Shown piece by piece: positions 1 through 5,277 of a stretch of DNA of 5,277 nucleotides. The position numbers were made by a program, and so were the translations under genes. How positions within the stretch are numbered: the stretch's first letter is position 1; each line of letters starts with the position of its first letter. Location: contig JAJYDI010000114.1 of the NCBI GenBank assembly GCA_021777635.1, forward strand, positions 1-5,277, written 5' to 3'. Source of the stretch: Pseudomonadota bacterium (GTDB lineage Bacteria > Pseudomonadota > Gammaproteobacteria > Xanthomonadales > Rhodanobacteraceae). The notes under the pieces are model-generated. The model searched no databases. It worked only from the letters and a program-made list of their open reading frames with translations, and was not told the DNA's origin.

Positions 1-844
1 GCAGCACGCCGCGCCGGAACAAGAACACCGTGCCGTGAATCAGGACCGCGAAAAAGATCGCACCAGTGACGGTCGCGAACAAATCCAGAACCCCGCCGTG
101 CACATGAGCCAGGCGCGCGGTCCATACCAACAGCAGCAGCAACCAGTCGAAGCCCAGATGCGTCGCGATGCTGGCGCGCAGGCCGTGGCGCACGCGCACG
201 TACACCAGCACTATGCCCGCCATCAGCTGCGGCAGGGTCAGCCACAGCAGCCAGGGCTTGAAGCCTTCTCCGAAGTTGAACGAATGCAGCGCCGCGAAAA
301 ATAGAGTGGTCAGAACGATGACCGGCGCGGCGCCGCGGCGCAATCCCCGCTGCAGCGGCACACGCAGCCACCAGAGCAGACCGCCCAGCGCGGCCGCGAT
401 CGGCAGCATGATCGCCAGATTGATGAAATACGTGACCGCGACATCGTGCAGCGGCGCCGGCGCCGCCGGCCCTCCCATCAAGACATGCAGCAGCAGGCCC
501 GCCAGTAAGGCGCCCAGAAACCCGAAACCGACGACCACATCGCGCGGTACTTGGGAGATGAAGCAGCGGAAACTCAATTCCTCGACCACCGGCCCCACCG
601 CGAGAGTGGCCGCGAAGCGCCAGGACGGATGCGCGGCGATCCAGTCGATAAAGCGGTCCCTGGGCACCATGTGACCCAGCAGGTGGATCGCCAACGCCGC
701 GAGGCCCATCGCCAGGAACGACAGCAACAGCATCGCCCCGATCCAGCCCAGCCAGGCACGCCAGCGCAGCGGCTGAAAGTGTCCGTCCGCCAGATGCGGA
801 TGACGCCAGTACTGCAACAGCGATTCCGTGTGCCCATGCTCCAT
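1..844 (-). CDS. CPBP family intramembrane metalloprotease (C-terminus beyond the window)
   Basis: Continuous minus-strand reading frame of 281 codons from ATG at 844, still open at base 1, so the gene is partial at its C-terminus. The three CPBP (CAAX protease and bacteriocin-processing, 'Abi') motifs are all visible. Motif 1 is VVEELSFR with Glu88, Glu89 and Arg93. Motif 2 is FAALH with Phe183 and His187. Motif 3 is HLGFD with His229 and Asp233. In the family these residues form the metal-dependent active site inside the membrane. About eight hydrophobic segments can be seen, at roughly 33-57, 76-96, 103-123, 138-160, 174-190, 198-216, 228-246 and 254-275. The start is supported by GGGAG six bases upstream of ATG. 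Bacterial members process or degrade membrane peptides, and some give bacteriocin immunity, but the substrate here cannot be predicted. The visible length is already near the usual family size, so only a short tail should be missing. It is divergent from the WGR-hemE operon. Family assignment is firm; the role is unknown. Confidence 0.9.
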   Translation of the reverse strand, partial: MEHGHTESLLQYWRHPHLADGHFQPLRWRAWLGWIGAMLLLSFLAMGLAALAIHLLGHMVPRDRFIDWIAAHPSWRFAATLAVGPVVEELSFRCFISQVPRDVVVGFGFLGALLAGLLLHVLMGGPAAPAPLHDVAVTYFINLAIMLPIAAALGGLLWWLRVPLQRGLRRGAAPVIVLTTLFFAALHSFNFGEGFKPWLLWLTLPQLMAGIVLVYVRVRHGLRASIATHLGFDWLLLLLVWTARLAHVHGGVLDLFATVTGAIFFAVLIHGTVFLFRRGVL

Positions 845-1011
845 GAACAGCTCCCGATGCGTCCCGTCCCGATGCTGCGACCATGCGCCGCGTCGCGTGT
901 TCCATTACGGCGCCGTCAGCTCTGCGCGTGCGGCGCCGCGGCACAGACGCCGCTGCGGCGCGACTCTGGCCTACCGCTACAATCGAAGGCCCCATCGCGA
1001 TCACCCATCCC
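845..1011. promoter_or_regulatory. Divergent intergenic region with -10-like TACAAT for WGR-hemE
   Basis: This 167-base gap separates the leftward protease gene from the rightward WGR-hemE pair, so promoters for both must lie here or nearby. The clearest signal is GCTACAAT, with TACAAT at 978-983 on the + strand. It would start transcription around 990, about 20 bases before the WGR ATG. No convincing -35 hexamer lies 16-18 bases upstream. I see no operator palindrome, riboswitch or small gene. An ATG at 883 is in frame with the WGR gene but lies upstream of this -10 box, which argues against it as the start. Confidence 0.45.
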
Positions 1012-1254
1012 ATGCGTCTGTACCTGCAAACCCAGCCCGAAGGCAGCGCGCCGCCGCGCTACTACCAGCTGGCGCTGGAGCAGGATCTGCTGGGCGGCTG
1101 GACGCTGGTGCGCGAGTGGGGCACGCAGGGCGGCAAGCCCGGCGGCCGCCGCGAGGTGTACCTGGAACGCGACGCCGCGCTGGCGGCCTTCGAGCAGGCG
1201 CGCGATGCGCAACTGCGCCGCGGCTTCCGTGTGATGTTCGCGCAGGGCACCTGA
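1012..1254 (+). CDS. Small stand-alone WGR-domain protein
   Basis: An 80-residue protein that is almost entirely one WGR domain. It starts MRLYLQ and contains the diagnostic stretch [18 protein letters not shown] at about 31-48, where the name-giving WGR reads WGT. An acidic/hydrophobic helix with [18 protein letters not shown] follows at about 57-74. In eukaryotic PARPs and in larger bacterial proteins this fold binds nucleic acid or relays DNA-end contact. Stand-alone bacterial copies have no settled function. I chose ATG 1012 over the in-frame ATG 883 because the domain begins at 1012, the extra N-terminus is low-complexity Arg/Ala, and a -10 box lies between the two. No strong Shine-Dalgarno sequence precedes 1012, which fits a very short leader. 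It is almost certainly co-transcribed with hemE, which starts one base after its stop. There is no obvious functional link to haem synthesis. Confidence 0.82.
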   Translation: MRLYLQTQPEGSAPPRYYQLALEQDLLGGWTLVREWGTQGGKPGGRREVYLERDAALAAFEQARDAQLRRGFRVMFAQGT

Positions 1255-1255
1255 G

Positions 1256-2353
<1,098 letters not shown>

Positions 2354-2413
2354 GCACACCGCGCGGCTCGCGCGCTGGCGTCATGAGTTTGCCTGCCGTG
2401 GCGGCCGGTCGAG

Positions 2414-2440
2414 GGCGCCTCGGGCAAAGGGTCAGGCGCC
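2414..2440. repeat. Inverted repeat overlapping the stop of the GFA gene, between convergent genes
   Basis: GGCGCCT at 2414-2420 is repeated inverted as AGGCGCC at 2434-2440 around a 13-base loop. It covers the stop codon of the GFA gene (2432-2434) and lies about 60 bases past the hemE stop. Its place between convergent genes suggests a weak bidirectional transcription barrier, but there is no T-run on either side. Given the integron context it could also be the remains of a cassette end. Neither reading is strong. Confidence 0.25.
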
Positions 2441-2953
2441 ACTCTTCTGCGCGGCCTGGTATGCCTCGATGCGCGGAAGAAGCGCCCGGCGCCGAGCGAG
2501 ACTCGCGGACGGCCAATGGCGCTCGCGCTCGTAGTACTCGGCGACGGCTGGCGTGCCCGCGGGCAGCACGACCCAGGGCTGCTTGGACGCCGTGAAGATG
2601 TGAATGTCCGGGGGCAAGAGGTCCGGGTTGTCCAGGGTGCCGACGCGCATGAACCTGATCAGCGGTCCAGCACCGGCATAGTTGCTCCAGACGGCGACCT
2701 TGCACTTCGGGCAACGGGCGATGAGCTGACCGCTGCCGCTCTCGGACGGCGTGCGGACCAGTTCTGGCGACTGTCCGAATTCGGTGACTCGATCAGCCTC
2801 GATCAGGGCGTTCAACGCGAACGAAGCGCCAGACTCCCGCTGGCACCAGCGGCAATGGCAGCAGTGGACGAACAGCGGCGCAGTTTCCATCCGGTAGCGC
2901 ACCGTCCGGCAGTCGCAGCCGCCTTCGGCGGGGAACGCATTCGCGTTGACCAT
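2432..2953 (-). CDS. GFA/CENP-V domain zinc-binding protein
   Basis: A 173-residue cytosolic protein of the GFA (glutathione-dependent formaldehyde-activating enzyme-like)/CENP-V family. The paired zinc sites can be read directly. Cys13 and Cys15 (GGCDCRTVRY) with Cys81 and Cys84 (RCPKC) form the structural site. Cys32, Cys34 and Cys37 (HCCHCRWCQRESG) form the second, catalytic-type site. GASFALNALI and the later GTLDNP stretch are also typical. The founding enzyme was proposed to form S-hydroxymethylglutathione. That activity is disputed even for the founder, and the many paralogues have no agreed substrate, so I give no gene symbol. ATG 2953 is preceded by AGGAGA nine bases upstream, a good ribosome binding site. 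It lies in the same direction as three upstream genes of the integron remnant, and GFA proteins are, as I recall, frequent among environmental integron cassettes. Its GC-rich codon use matches the host, so if it was a cassette it is an old one. Confidence 0.9.
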   Translation of the reverse strand: MVNANAFPAEGGCDCRTVRYRMETAPLFVHCCHCRWCQRESGASFALNALIEADRVTEFGQSPELVRTPSESGSGQLIARCPKCKVAVWSNYAGAGPLIRFMRVGTLDNPDLLPPDIHIFTASKQPWVVLPAGTPAVAEYYERERHWPSASLARRRALLPRIEAYQAAQKSGA

Positions 2954-2967
2954 GGCACTGGTTCTCC

Positions 2968-3129
2968 TGTGACGCTGGCGTTCGACATGAGCGGCAGGTT
3001 CAAGCGCAGCCCGAGGCTGTCCGTTCGATGGAAGGGTCGGGCGACTCGCGCGCGGAAGCGGACGAAGCCCGCCGCAGCGCGCCGGGCGCGACGAAGGCTC
3101 AGGCCGCCACTCTCGAACGCCAGGTCACA
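2968..3129 (-). repeat. Long imperfect inverted repeat, candidate degenerate attC after the small membrane gene
   Basis: The arm at 2968-2995 (TGTGACGCTGGCGTTCGACA, then TGAGCGGC) is repeated inverted at 3103-3129. Reading the second arm on the minus strand gives TGTGAC-CTGGCGTTCGA, five unlike bases, then GCGGC. The match includes an unbroken 11-bp block, CTGGCGTTCGA, with one bulged base beside it. The arms enclose about 107 bases and begin four bases after the stop of the 61-residue gene, the same layout as the clear attC site at 3833-3910. No proper RYYYAAC/GTTRRRY core boxes remain, so calling it an old attC is an inference. The GFA ribosome binding site lies just beyond its far end. Confidence 0.4.
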
Positions 3130-3132
3130 AAC

Positions 3133-3318
3133 TCACCGGCGGGCCTCCCGCCAAACCATCACCGCCAGCACTACCGCGACCAGGCATGCGACTGCACTTG
3201 CCCAGAGGGGAATAGCGAAACCGTTGACGACAACCGGCCACCCCAAGAACAAGCGCAGCATCTGCAGCAGTGCGACCAGTCCGAATACCAGGGCAGCAAT
3301 GAGAGTGAATGGCTTCAC
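3133..3318 (-). CDS. Small two-helix membrane protein of unknown function
   Basis: A 61-residue protein starting at GTG 3318 (reading MKPFTLIAALVFG) and ending VMVWREARR. Two hydrophobic segments, about residues 5-26 and 36-56, are separated by a short turn with PVVVNGF. The basic C-terminus suggests a helical hairpin in the inner membrane with both ends on the cytoplasmic side. The GTG start is well supported by a perfect AGGAGG six bases upstream. A longer in-frame version from ATG 3351 would place that Shine-Dalgarno inside the coding region and add a non-hydrophobic, Arg-rich extension, so I reject it. Similar short membrane proteins are, as I recall, common hypotheticals in Xanthomonadaceae; I know of no function. 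It lies in the same direction as the integron cassettes, between two attC-like inverted repeats, so it may itself be an old cassette. Confidence 0.75.
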   Translation of the reverse strand: MKPFTLIAALVFGLVALLQMLRLFLGWPVVVNGFAIPLWASAVACLVAVVLAVMVWREARR

Positions 3319-3385
3319 GTCGTTCCTCCTGCACTTTGCGGTCTGGCGCACGCGCGCGCCGGGCCCGCCGCCGCGCGGTCGAAGA

Positions 3386-3483
3386 CACGCGTGGCCACAG
3401 CGGCGCCGAGCGAATGCAGTGAGCGAGGGAATCCCTGCGGCGCGAAGCGATGCGGGGGCGTCCGCTGGAGCACCTGGTTGGGT
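3386..3483 (-). repeat. Degenerate attC-like site after the DUF4242 gene
   Basis: On the minus strand the stop of the DUF4242 gene (3492-3490) is followed after six bases by ACCCAAC (3483-3477), a perfect match to the RYYYAAC box that opens an attC. The inner arm GGTGCTCCAGCGGACGCC (about 3475-3457) pairs imperfectly with the arm at 3391-3407, where the + strand reads GTGGCCACAGCGGCGCC. The centre holds smaller palindromes such as AGGGAATCCCT. A closing GTTRRRY box is absent from the expected place near 3386, and none occurs before the next ribosome binding site. I therefore read this as an attC that has lost its recombining core. A short open frame through it on the minus strand (NQVLQRTPPH...) is not credible as a protein. 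Confidence 0.55.
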
Positions 3484-3489
3484 GGCAAC

Positions 3490-3762
3490 TTACTCAGAGG
3501 TGGTCGGGTCAATCACTGAGGTGACCTGCGAAACGCGATTTGCGGGGAAGCCTCCCTGTTTCGCGTGCTCCTTGACGAGCGCTTCGTTCGGAGCGATGTA
3601 AACGCAGTAGATCTTGTCTCCCGTGACATAGCTCTGTAGCCACTGAATCTGTGGCCCTAGCTTGCTCAGGACTCCGCAAGACTTCTGAGAGATGGCTTTC
3701 AACTCCTGTGCCGAAAGCTTTCCGGCTCCAGGGATCTCTCGCTCAATTACATACTTCGGCAT
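3490..3762 (-). CDS. DUF4242 / SCO4226-like small protein (integron cassette gene)
   Basis: A 90-residue soluble protein, MPKYVIEREIPGAGKLSAQE..., with the DUF4242 pattern. It opens with a beta strand (KYVIEREI), then an amphipathic helix (SAQELKAISQKSCGVL), IQWLQSYVTGDKIYCVYIAPNEA at 39-61, and a second helix ending in HAKQGGFPANRV (66-77). This is a ferredoxin-like beta-alpha-beta fold. The relative SCO4226 of Streptomyces binds nickel, which is the only biochemical handle I know; whether this copy binds metal is open. Cys29, Cys53 and His66 are candidate ligands. ATG 3762 has AAGGAG six bases upstream. The stop is followed after six bases by an attC-type ACCCAAC box, and the gene starts 71 bases after the recombining core of the preceding attC, so it fits a second integron cassette. 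Its base composition is clearly less GC-rich than hemE, which supports transfer. A single-domain small protein is typical cassette cargo. Confidence 0.85.
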   Translation of the reverse strand: MPKYVIEREIPGAGKLSAQELKAISQKSCGVLSKLGPQIQWLQSYVTGDKIYCVYIAPNEALVKEHAKQGGFPANRVSQVTSVIDPTTSE

Positions 3763-3832
3763 GACGGTCTCCTTAGTCGTGTGAGTATTCCAATTTACAC
3801 TTGGTCATGAATAGCGCGCTGCATCCAGTGAC

Positions 3833-3910
3833 GCCCAACGAACTCAGTAACCGGTGCCGTGACAGCGGCGTGCCGCTGTCACGGCGTCCGTGCTGACTGG
3901 GTGGTTAGAC
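3833..3910 (-). other. Integron attC recombination site (59-base element) of the mddA cassette
   Basis: A 78-bp site with all the hallmarks of an attC. On the cassette (minus) strand it opens with GTCTAAC (3910-3904, RYYYAAC) and closes with GTTGGGC (3839-3833, GTTRRRY). Next to these are the paired L boxes ACCCAGT and, on the other arm, ACTCAGT. The centre is a perfect 14-bp inverted repeat, GCCGTGACAGCGGC at 3856-3869 and its complement at 3872-3885, with a two-base loop. It begins eight bases after the mddA stop, as expected for a cassette. IntI recombines the folded single strand between G and TT of the closing box, here between 3839 and 3838. It may also act as a strong hairpin in the transcript. 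Of the attC-like sites in the window this is the only intact one. Confidence 0.88.
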
Positions 3911-3918
3911 CAACGCCC

Positions 3919-4650
3919 TCACTTTTTCTTGGGAAACGGGAGGATCATTGAAACTCGTCGGCGATACTGTTCGTACGCAGCGCCGTGATACCTCACCAAA
4001 TCGCGCTCCTCGAGCTGAAGGGCAATCAGGATATAAGCAGTGGTGGCGACAGAGAAGAGCAGATGGGCAGCCGACATGTGTGGCGTCGCCCAAAACGCGA
4101 CGATGAACCCCAACATGATCGGGTGCCGCACCAATTTATAGAGAAACGGTGTCCTGAAACCGATATTGGTGTACTCCTGACCTTTCATATTCAGATAGAC
4201 CTGGCGCAAGCCGAATAGATCGAAGTGATTAATTAAGAACGTGCCGATCAACACAATTACCCAGCCTATCCAGAAGAGCGCCCACAAGACATTGCGCGCC
4301 GCGACGTTCTCGACCGCCCAAACTACCCCATTCATCGGCTGCCACTGCCAGTAGAGCAGAATCAACGCGAGGCTTGACAGCAAAACATAAGTGCTGCGCT
4401 CAATTGGCTGTGGAACGAACTGCGTCCACCAACGTTTGAAGGCCGGCCGCGCCATGACGCTGTGCTGGACGGCGAAGATGCCAAGCAATAGTGCATTGAT
4501 CAGCAGCGCCTGACCAAACGAACCCGGCGTGCCCGAATCAATTGATTTCGGCACAACCAGATTACCGACGAATCCAATCGCGTAGAGAAATGTTGCGAAA
4601 AAGATCAAATAACAAACCACACCGTACAACAGAGCAAGAGTGCGACCCAT
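3919..4650 (-). CDS. mddA: Methanethiol S-methyltransferase-like integral membrane protein MddA (integron cassette gene)
   Basis: A 243-residue polytopic membrane protein of the isoprenylcysteine methyltransferase/NnrU-like group, closest in my reading to MddA. MddA transfers a methyl group from S-adenosylmethionine to methanethiol to make dimethyl sulfide. The visible marks are an N-terminal helix ([20 protein letters not shown], residues 7-26), [11 protein letters not shown] (30-40), [14 protein letters not shown] (62-75), several further helices, and the C-terminal methyltransferase signature RHP (175-177), WATPHMS (187-193) and EERDL (214-218). Five or six hydrophobic segments fit the family. 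I start at ATG 4650 because GGAGGG lies seven bases upstream; the in-frame ATG 4680 has no such site and abuts the cassette core GTTGGGC. The stop is eight bases from an intact attC, so gene, leader and attC form a complete cassette. Base composition is much lower in GC than hemE. Membrane SAM methyltransferase is firm; methanethiol as substrate rests on recalled sequence similarity. Confidence 0.78.
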   Translation of the reverse strand: MGRTLALLYGVVCYLIFFATFLYAIGFVGNLVVPKSIDSGTPGSFGQALLINALLLGIFAVQHSVMARPAFKRWWTQFVPQPIERSTYVLLSSLALILLYWQWQPMNGVVWAVENVAARNVLWALFWIGWVIVLIGTFLINHFDLFGLRQVYLNMKGQEYTNIGFRTPFLYKLVRHPIMLGFIVAFWATPHMSAAHLLFSVATTAYILIALQLEERDLVRYHGAAYEQYRRRVSMILPFPKKK

Positions 4651-4681
4651 GACATAGCCCTCCGGTAGAAAGTAATTCATG

Positions 4682-4688
4682 GCCCAAC
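4682..4688 (-). other. Integron core site (GTTGGGC) at the intI-proximal edge of the first cassette, likely end of attI
   Basis: The minus strand reads GTTGGGC, identical to the closing core of the attC at 3833-3839. Recombination between the G (4688) and TT would define a cassette of 3839-4687, 849 bp, holding only mddA and its attC. No attC-style partner box (GTTRRRY on the + strand) or paired L box is found between here and intI. The site is therefore better read as the end of the primary attI site than as another attC. The extent of attI cannot be fixed because a repeat element lies about 50 bases away. Confidence 0.7.
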
Positions 4689-4689
4689 T

Positions 4690-4695
4690 ATTATT
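4690..4695 (-). promoter_or_regulatory. Possible -10 box (AATAAT) for the cassette genes
   Basis: The minus strand reads CCGAATAATAG just upstream of the first cassette core. AATAAT matches the -10 consensus at five of six positions and would start transcription near 4683, about 33 bases before the mddA start. No good -35 lies at 16-18 bases; the nearest TTGGCT is only 14 bases upstream. This is where an integron Pc promoter could lie, but the match is weak. Confidence 0.28.
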
Positions 4696-4734
4696 CGGTT
4701 GCGAAGTGAAGCCAAGTTCCCCCGCCTAAAGATC

Positions 4735-4845
4735 GTCTGAACAAGCCGTCATCCTGGCGCAGGCCGGGATCCAGGGCTACTGCAGGGTATTGAAGAAACT
4801 GGATTCCGGCTTTCGCCGGAATGACGAACAAGAACTTGTTCAGAC
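4735..4845. mobile_element. MITE/REP-like palindromic repeat element with 11-bp terminal inverted repeats
   Basis: GTCTGAACAAG at 4735-4745 is repeated exactly inverted at 4835-4845. Inside are two longer imperfect arms. The arm at 4747-4774 (CGTCATCCTGGCGCAGGCCG, then GGATCCAG) pairs with 4799-4826 (CTGGATTCCGGCTTTCGCCG, then GAATGACG) at 23 of 28 positions. The 24-base centre contains CTGCAG. CTAA occurs on both sides (4726-4729 and 4851-4854) and could be a target duplication, though the outermost bases do not pair. There is no open frame, so it would need a transposase supplied elsewhere. Elements of this GTCATTCCGGCGAAAGCCGG type are, as I recall, abundant between genes in Xanthomonadaceae. 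It separates the first cassette core from intI. Confidence 0.75.
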
Positions 4846-4918
4846 CCTCCCTAATTCGTGCGTACGAACGCCGGCGATCAGAGCCGCCCTACATGAATCA
4901 ACAGCTTCCAACCATCGC

Positions 4919-4940
4919 GCCGCCTAAAACTGCCGCCTAA
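4919..4940 (+). repeat. Tandem GCCGCCTAA repeats upstream of intI
   Basis: GCCGCCTAA occurs at 4919-4927 and again at 4932-4940, a 13-base period. A third near-copy, CCCGCCTAA, lies at 4721-4729 on the other side of the palindromic element. The sequence resembles part of an integron core box (GCCTAAC). In known attI sites the integrase binds direct repeats beside the core, so these may be such sites, but that is inference. The rest of 4846-4974 shows only a small TTCGT/ACGAA palindrome near 4857-4870 and no gene. Confidence 0.35.
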
Positions 4941-4974
4941 TCCCGCAGCCTTCTTCCCCATCGCAGCGATCACG

Positions 4975-5277
4975 ATGCCGGCATCCTCCCACCCCGAATC
5001 TGCACCAGCAAGTGCGCCCCCGGCACCGCACCGCCGCGCCTGCTCGATGTGATGCGCACCCGCATGCGCCGGCTGGGTTTGTCCCGGCGCACCAAAAAAA
5101 GCTTACGTGAGCTGAGCGCGACGTTTCATTCTGGCCCATGGCAAGCACCGGCCGCGGGAAATGGGCGCACCGCGAGATCACCGTGCGTCACGGCAAGGGC
5201 GGCAAGGTCGAGACCGGCGCGAGGACGCGATGCGTTGAAGCGCATCGCGTGCGCCGGGCGAGGAGGAGGCAGGAAGC
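4975..5277 (+). pseudogene. intI: Degraded integron integrase (intI) fragment, runs to the window edge
   Basis: Pieces of a tyrosine recombinase of the IntI type can be read on the + strand in order but in three frames. ATG 4975 opens a Pro/Ala/Ser-rich start. The frame then shifts near 5028-5034 into PRLLDVMRTRMRRLGLSRRT (5034-5093), the IntI N-terminal core-binding helix. In the run of seven A at 5094-5100 one extra base shifts the frame to KKAYVS-stop-ARRFILAHG, then HGKHRPREMGAP (to 5172). The stop TGA at 5113-5115 replaces the usual Trp of AYVxW. At about 5170 the sequence jumps to HREITVRHGKGGK (5168-5206), which in intact IntI lies more than 100 residues further on. The first catalytic Arg region is therefore deleted. 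After GGK the similarity fades. It is divergent from the minus-strand cassettes, the normal integron arrangement. No enzyme can be made from this copy unless the window sequence is wrong at several points. Confidence 0.85.

Noticed and set aside
35..674. Plus-strand open frames opposite the CPBP protease
   Set aside because: Their products are low-complexity Gln/Arg/Pro sequences. The minus strand has a continuous membrane protein with all three catalytic motifs.
883..1011. N-terminal extension of the WGR protein from ATG 883
   Set aside because: The extra 43 residues are Arg/Ala-rich, precede the domain, and overlap the likely -10 box at 978-983.
3330..3440. A closing GTTRRRY box for the attC-like site after the DUF4242 gene
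   Set aside because: I searched for its complement (RYYYAAC on the + strand) and found none, so this site is reported only as degenerate.
3315..3512. A 65-codon minus-strand frame (NQVLQRTPPH...) after the DUF4242 gene
   Set aside because: It lies over the attC-like repeat and overlaps the start and ribosome binding site of the small membrane gene. I treat it as chance translation of a recombination site.
2516..3601. A 361-codon open frame on the + strand across the GFA and small membrane genes
   Set aside because: It crosses two supported minus-strand genes and both attC-like repeats, is rich in Arg/Ala/Thr, and has no domain or good ribosome binding site.
4924..5181. A minus-strand 85-codon open frame at the right edge
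   Set aside because: It is Cys/Arg/Gly-rich and antisense to recognisable IntI fragments.

Overview
The window looks like a high-GC gammaproteobacterial chromosome, most likely Xanthomonadales (a Lysobacter/Xanthomonas-type genome). This is inferred from the GC-rich housekeeping genes, the hemE sequence, a TACAAT-type -10 box and the remains of a chromosomal integron. The genus cannot be fixed from the sequence alone.

Left part (1-2353): a CPBP-family intramembrane metalloprotease runs leftward off the edge (844 to <1). Facing it across a short intergenic region is a rightward two-gene operon, a small stand-alone WGR-domain protein (1012-1254) followed after one base by hemE, uroporphyrinogen decarboxylase (1256-2353). 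These genes look like stable core genome.

Right part (2432-5277): this is the unusual region, and I read it as a decayed chromosomal integron. At the right edge, on the + strand, is a wrecked integron integrase (intI) with frameshifts, a Trp-to-stop change and a large internal deletion. Running away from it on the minus strand are four genes in one direction: an MddA-type methanethiol S-methyltransferase (4650-3919), a DUF4242/SCO4226-like small protein (3762-3490), a 61-residue two-helix membrane protein (3318-3133) and a GFA/CENP-V zinc protein (2953-2432). A canonical 78-bp attC site (3833-3910; GTCTAAC...GTTGGGC on the cassette strand) sits 8 bases after the mddA stop. Another GTTGGGC core (4682-4688) lies just upstream of mddA, so mddA is bounded as a complete gene cassette of about 849 bp. 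The next two genes are each followed within a few bases by more degraded attC-like inverted repeats (about 3386-3483 and 2968-3129). The array therefore appears to decay with distance from intI, and the older members are as GC-rich as the host.

Between the first cassette core and intI lies a MITE-like or REP-like palindromic element (4735-4845) with perfect 11-bp terminal inverted repeats, sitting where attI and the cassette promoter would be. With the integrase dead and the platform interrupted, the cassettes are probably fixed. They are expressed, if at all, from local promoters and their own good ribosome binding sites.
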